From Penelope pileata (lineage: Eukaryota; Chordata; Aves; Galliformes; Cracidae), in contig WBMW01003834.1 in assembly GCA_013396635.1 (NCBI GenBank), positions 734,541 through 798,540 of the forward strand: a DNA stretch of 64,000 nt. Reading direction: 5' to 3'. Below the pieces are notes generated by a model. It ran no database searches. It was given only the letters and a program-made list of their open reading frames with translations, and was not told the DNA's origin. Shown piece by piece: positions 61,176 to 64,000 of the stretch (the first letter of the stretch is position 1; each line of letters opens with the position of its first letter). The translations under genes and the position numbers were made by a program.

Positions 61176-64000
61176 AAATCCCTCAGTGAACGGCCGTCTG
61201 GCACAGGAAATATGCTTGGTAGCATGCATAGTTCAGACTCAAGCCCAAGTCAGAATTTTTTTCCTTTCATGGAATTAAGAGTATAAATATGACTAAAGAT
61301 CATTTTGGGGAAGTTTTTACTTGCTTGTAAATGCAACTATGCATAGATCAAAGAGTTATTCTTAGTCATCTTCTCCATGTCAAAAATAAACCCAGCAATT
61401 TCCAGAATGTGTCACAATACAATATTAACTGTGTATCTGCAGTCACTGAATCAGTGAACACTTAATAGCCTCAATTTAGAATACCTCTATTCTCTGGAAA
61501 CAGCCTAGCGTACGGTGCTGGAATACCCTGAACTACTAATACCACTTCTGAAGGAGTCAATCAGGCAGCATAAACACCTCTAAACCTGGTCCCAGCGACA
61601 AGCACGCCTAGCAGCATGCCTTCCCTTACAGCCAGGGAGCCAGACACAGAGCAGGGGCTGAATTGTTCAGATGTATGGCAAGTACACAGGGACTCTTCTA
61701 ACAGAAAGAGACATCAAGAAATAATTTGCTCCCATACTAAATGCACACTGTAAGTGTATATTATAAGACTCTGTGTGTATTATACATCCACATGCATGCC
61801 AGGCTGCCTGTACAGACACGCAAGGCGACCCCTCAGCCTTCCTGCAGCTCGCTGACCCTGGACATGACACACAAGCAAGCTGAGAAAACAGAAGCACCGT
61901 ACAGAAAGGCAGAACTCGACTTCAGCCACCTGACATTGATTTCCTATCAAGGGAATCAAAGCACACCACGCTCCTAAGAAGCAAAGCCTCTTACAGTGGA
62001 AAGCTAGTTTTCCTGCTGACACCAGGGGAATCAGACCCAGAGAAGGACTCCTGAGGAACAGATATACGTTACCAAGGACTCACAACAAATGCTACAGCCA
62101 CGTGGAAGAATCCCAGTGGGAAATATATAGCATTTCAAAGCTTTCCCTTGACTTTTCAAGATACTAATTATAAAATACCAGAGCAGTGAGACAGCTGGAG
62201 CAGATACAAGGTACGTGCTAAAAGAGGTGAAAGACTTGAAGCATATTCACTGAGAAACTGGCTAGCTATCACCTCTCTTGTTTTATGGCTTCTTACACAT
62301 AAAGAACATCTCCAGCCAAAAAGATATGCTGTCATCTCCATGAGGAATGGGACATAGACACCAGGCAAGACAACTCTACTTCAGAGTACCCTAGAAGAAA
62401 AGCAGAATCTTCTCTGATGATACTTTGAGATTCTAGACGCAACTGAAGGAAATCTGAACTCCTCACAAACAACAGTGCAACCACCCTAACATCAGGCATT
62501 TCACACCGCTGTACATCTTTATAGCAGCAGTAAGGCAACGAAGAACAAGAAAAGGACATTCAGAGTTTAAAACATAGATGACTTCACCTTTTTGTACATT
62601 TAGCAAGCCAGTAAAGAATTCACCCACTTTTACAAATAAGTCAGGAAAAGTTAGGCCACTTGCTGCAGACCACATGGCAAGAGGAGTCTGAATGCAGCAT
62701 CCCTCAGTTTTCTGTTAGAACTTCATTTCTCCATTGCGTATTAGAAGCTGCATCTTCAATTTTTTCTTCAAGTAACATGAAGAGAACAGCAGTAGCCAGT
62801 ATCAAGCAGCGTTTTAAAACCTTTCCTAGTCAGGTGTTACCTTGATAGGTGTATTTAACATGGGGGGTAATATATATTTTCTGAAAGGCAGAACAGAATA
62901 AACACGCAGGTCGAATGTGTTCGTACCTGGCAAATCAGCCCAGCCACGGAACAGCCTCCCAGCACACAGCCTCGCAGAAATGATGATGTGGGAAAAAGAC
63001 AGAGAATTTCTAAATCCAAGGCTTGAGCTGAAAAAAGACCATTACACCTGCACTACAAGTAGGTGTGTCCACTCACAACAGGTGATTTAAAGGACACTGA
63101 TGTCCTCTGGCATATGTTGCTGGTGACCCCAGCTCTGCACAACTGCTGCTGAAGGCTCTGCTGTCTGCCCCGGGGAGAGGAGGGAGAGGCAGCAGTGTTA
63201 AGAGGAGGTGGGGTGAGACTCAAGTCAAGAGTAAAGTGGTTAATTACTGCTCTGGGCAGCAAGTAAAAAGATACAAGGTACAAAGATAAGAACAGCAGTA
63301 GTATTTTAAAGACGACTTCTGTTTTCAAGCGGAGAATGGTAAAATGTTGCTTATTTTTCCGGTTTATGAAGAAGTGAAACATGACAAAAAACCAAGACTG
63401 AGCATAGGATGTGGTCTCAGTAAGACTCAAATCAAGGATGTGTTAAGTGAGTCAGTGTAATTTTAGTTCTCAGAATGTTTACTGATCTCATAAGAGAAAA
63501 AACTACAGTATCTCCAGAGCTAGGAGAAAGCTTGCTGGTACTTCAGCATAGTATTTTACAAGAGTTCTCCATGCAACCTGTCCTCCATGAAGACTAAACC
63601 TGCTGCATTCAGTGAAACAACCAGGCACTTCAAAGTGATCATACATGGGCAAACACTTACTTGAAGTGTCTGGGTAAAAGATAAGATACACGATTTCCAG
63701 TTGGCCATTGGATAATCTGTTTTCCACTTATGCCATATATTTAGCAACCAATACAGAATGGTGAAACGAGGGAAGCAAGATGCCCTCTTTTCTCCCCAAT
63801 GAAGGCACTTGATGAACATCAATTACATGTTAATATCCCTGGGAGGCAAGTGTGACAAGTCCTATTAAGCCATTTTAAAGATTAGGACACTGAGTCACAG
63901 TACGAGATTAAGAACTTCCTCAAAACCAACAGCAGAGTCAGAGGGGGGGGCAGCTGCACCCTGCAGGGCCTGGGCAGCACAGCACTGCACTGCTCTGCCT

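Larger units (their letters stand above)
43142..64000 (-). other. Region upstream of the start exon, probable 5'UTR intron
   Basis: 20.9 kb without a recognised coding exon. Because the start exon is entered through a splice acceptor, at least its first part must be intron. Mammalian MICAL2 has a large intron in its 5'UTR, and this fits. The noncoding first exon and promoter were not found. Simple repeats, the inverted repeat at 51092 and several open frames of 100-170 codons without known relatives are all that is seen. Confidence 0.65.

Overview
The window is vertebrate nuclear DNA, most likely from a bird. It is AT-rich and intron-dominated, low in repeats, and holds one recognisable CR1 retrotransposon fragment of the avian/reptilian type. 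All supported coding sequence belongs to one minus-strand gene, the orthologue of MICAL2. MICAL2 is an FAD- and NADPH-dependent monooxygenase that oxidises methionines of actin. Nineteen coding exons were placed by matching their translations to the MICAL2 family from memory, then checking each for GT-AG borders and a continuous reading phase. Joined, they give 2,775 coding bases, or 925 residues, with no stop or frameshift. The order along the protein is an N-terminal segment, the flavin monooxygenase domain (exons 1-9), a calponin-homology (CH) domain (exons 10-12), a two-part basic nuclear-localisation region (exons 13-14) and a linker (exons 15-19). The LIM domain and stop codon were not found and probably lie to the left of position 1.

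Layout from right to left, the direction of transcription: 43142-64000 has no recognised gene and is probably the intron between a noncoding first exon (not identified) and the exon carrying the start codon at 43138. An 18.1 kb intron (24775-42874) follows. Coding exons 2-19 are packed into 24774-2496, with introns from 89 bp to 4.6 kb. The CR1 fragment is at 7851-8228. A 42-base assembly gap (12010-12051) touches the splice acceptor region of exon 13.

No operon, CRISPR array, phage, RNA gene or unknown multi-gene system was found. The points most worth a second look are: the nuclear-localisation signal split over a small exon with an unusual donor, strongly conserved linker blocks with no named domain, a CpG-rich island-like patch inside intron 1, twin hairpins carrying three ACGTG cores, and a possible old palindromic DNA-transposon relic near 51.1 kb. 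Most other open frames look like chance. Family comparisons are from memory without a database search.
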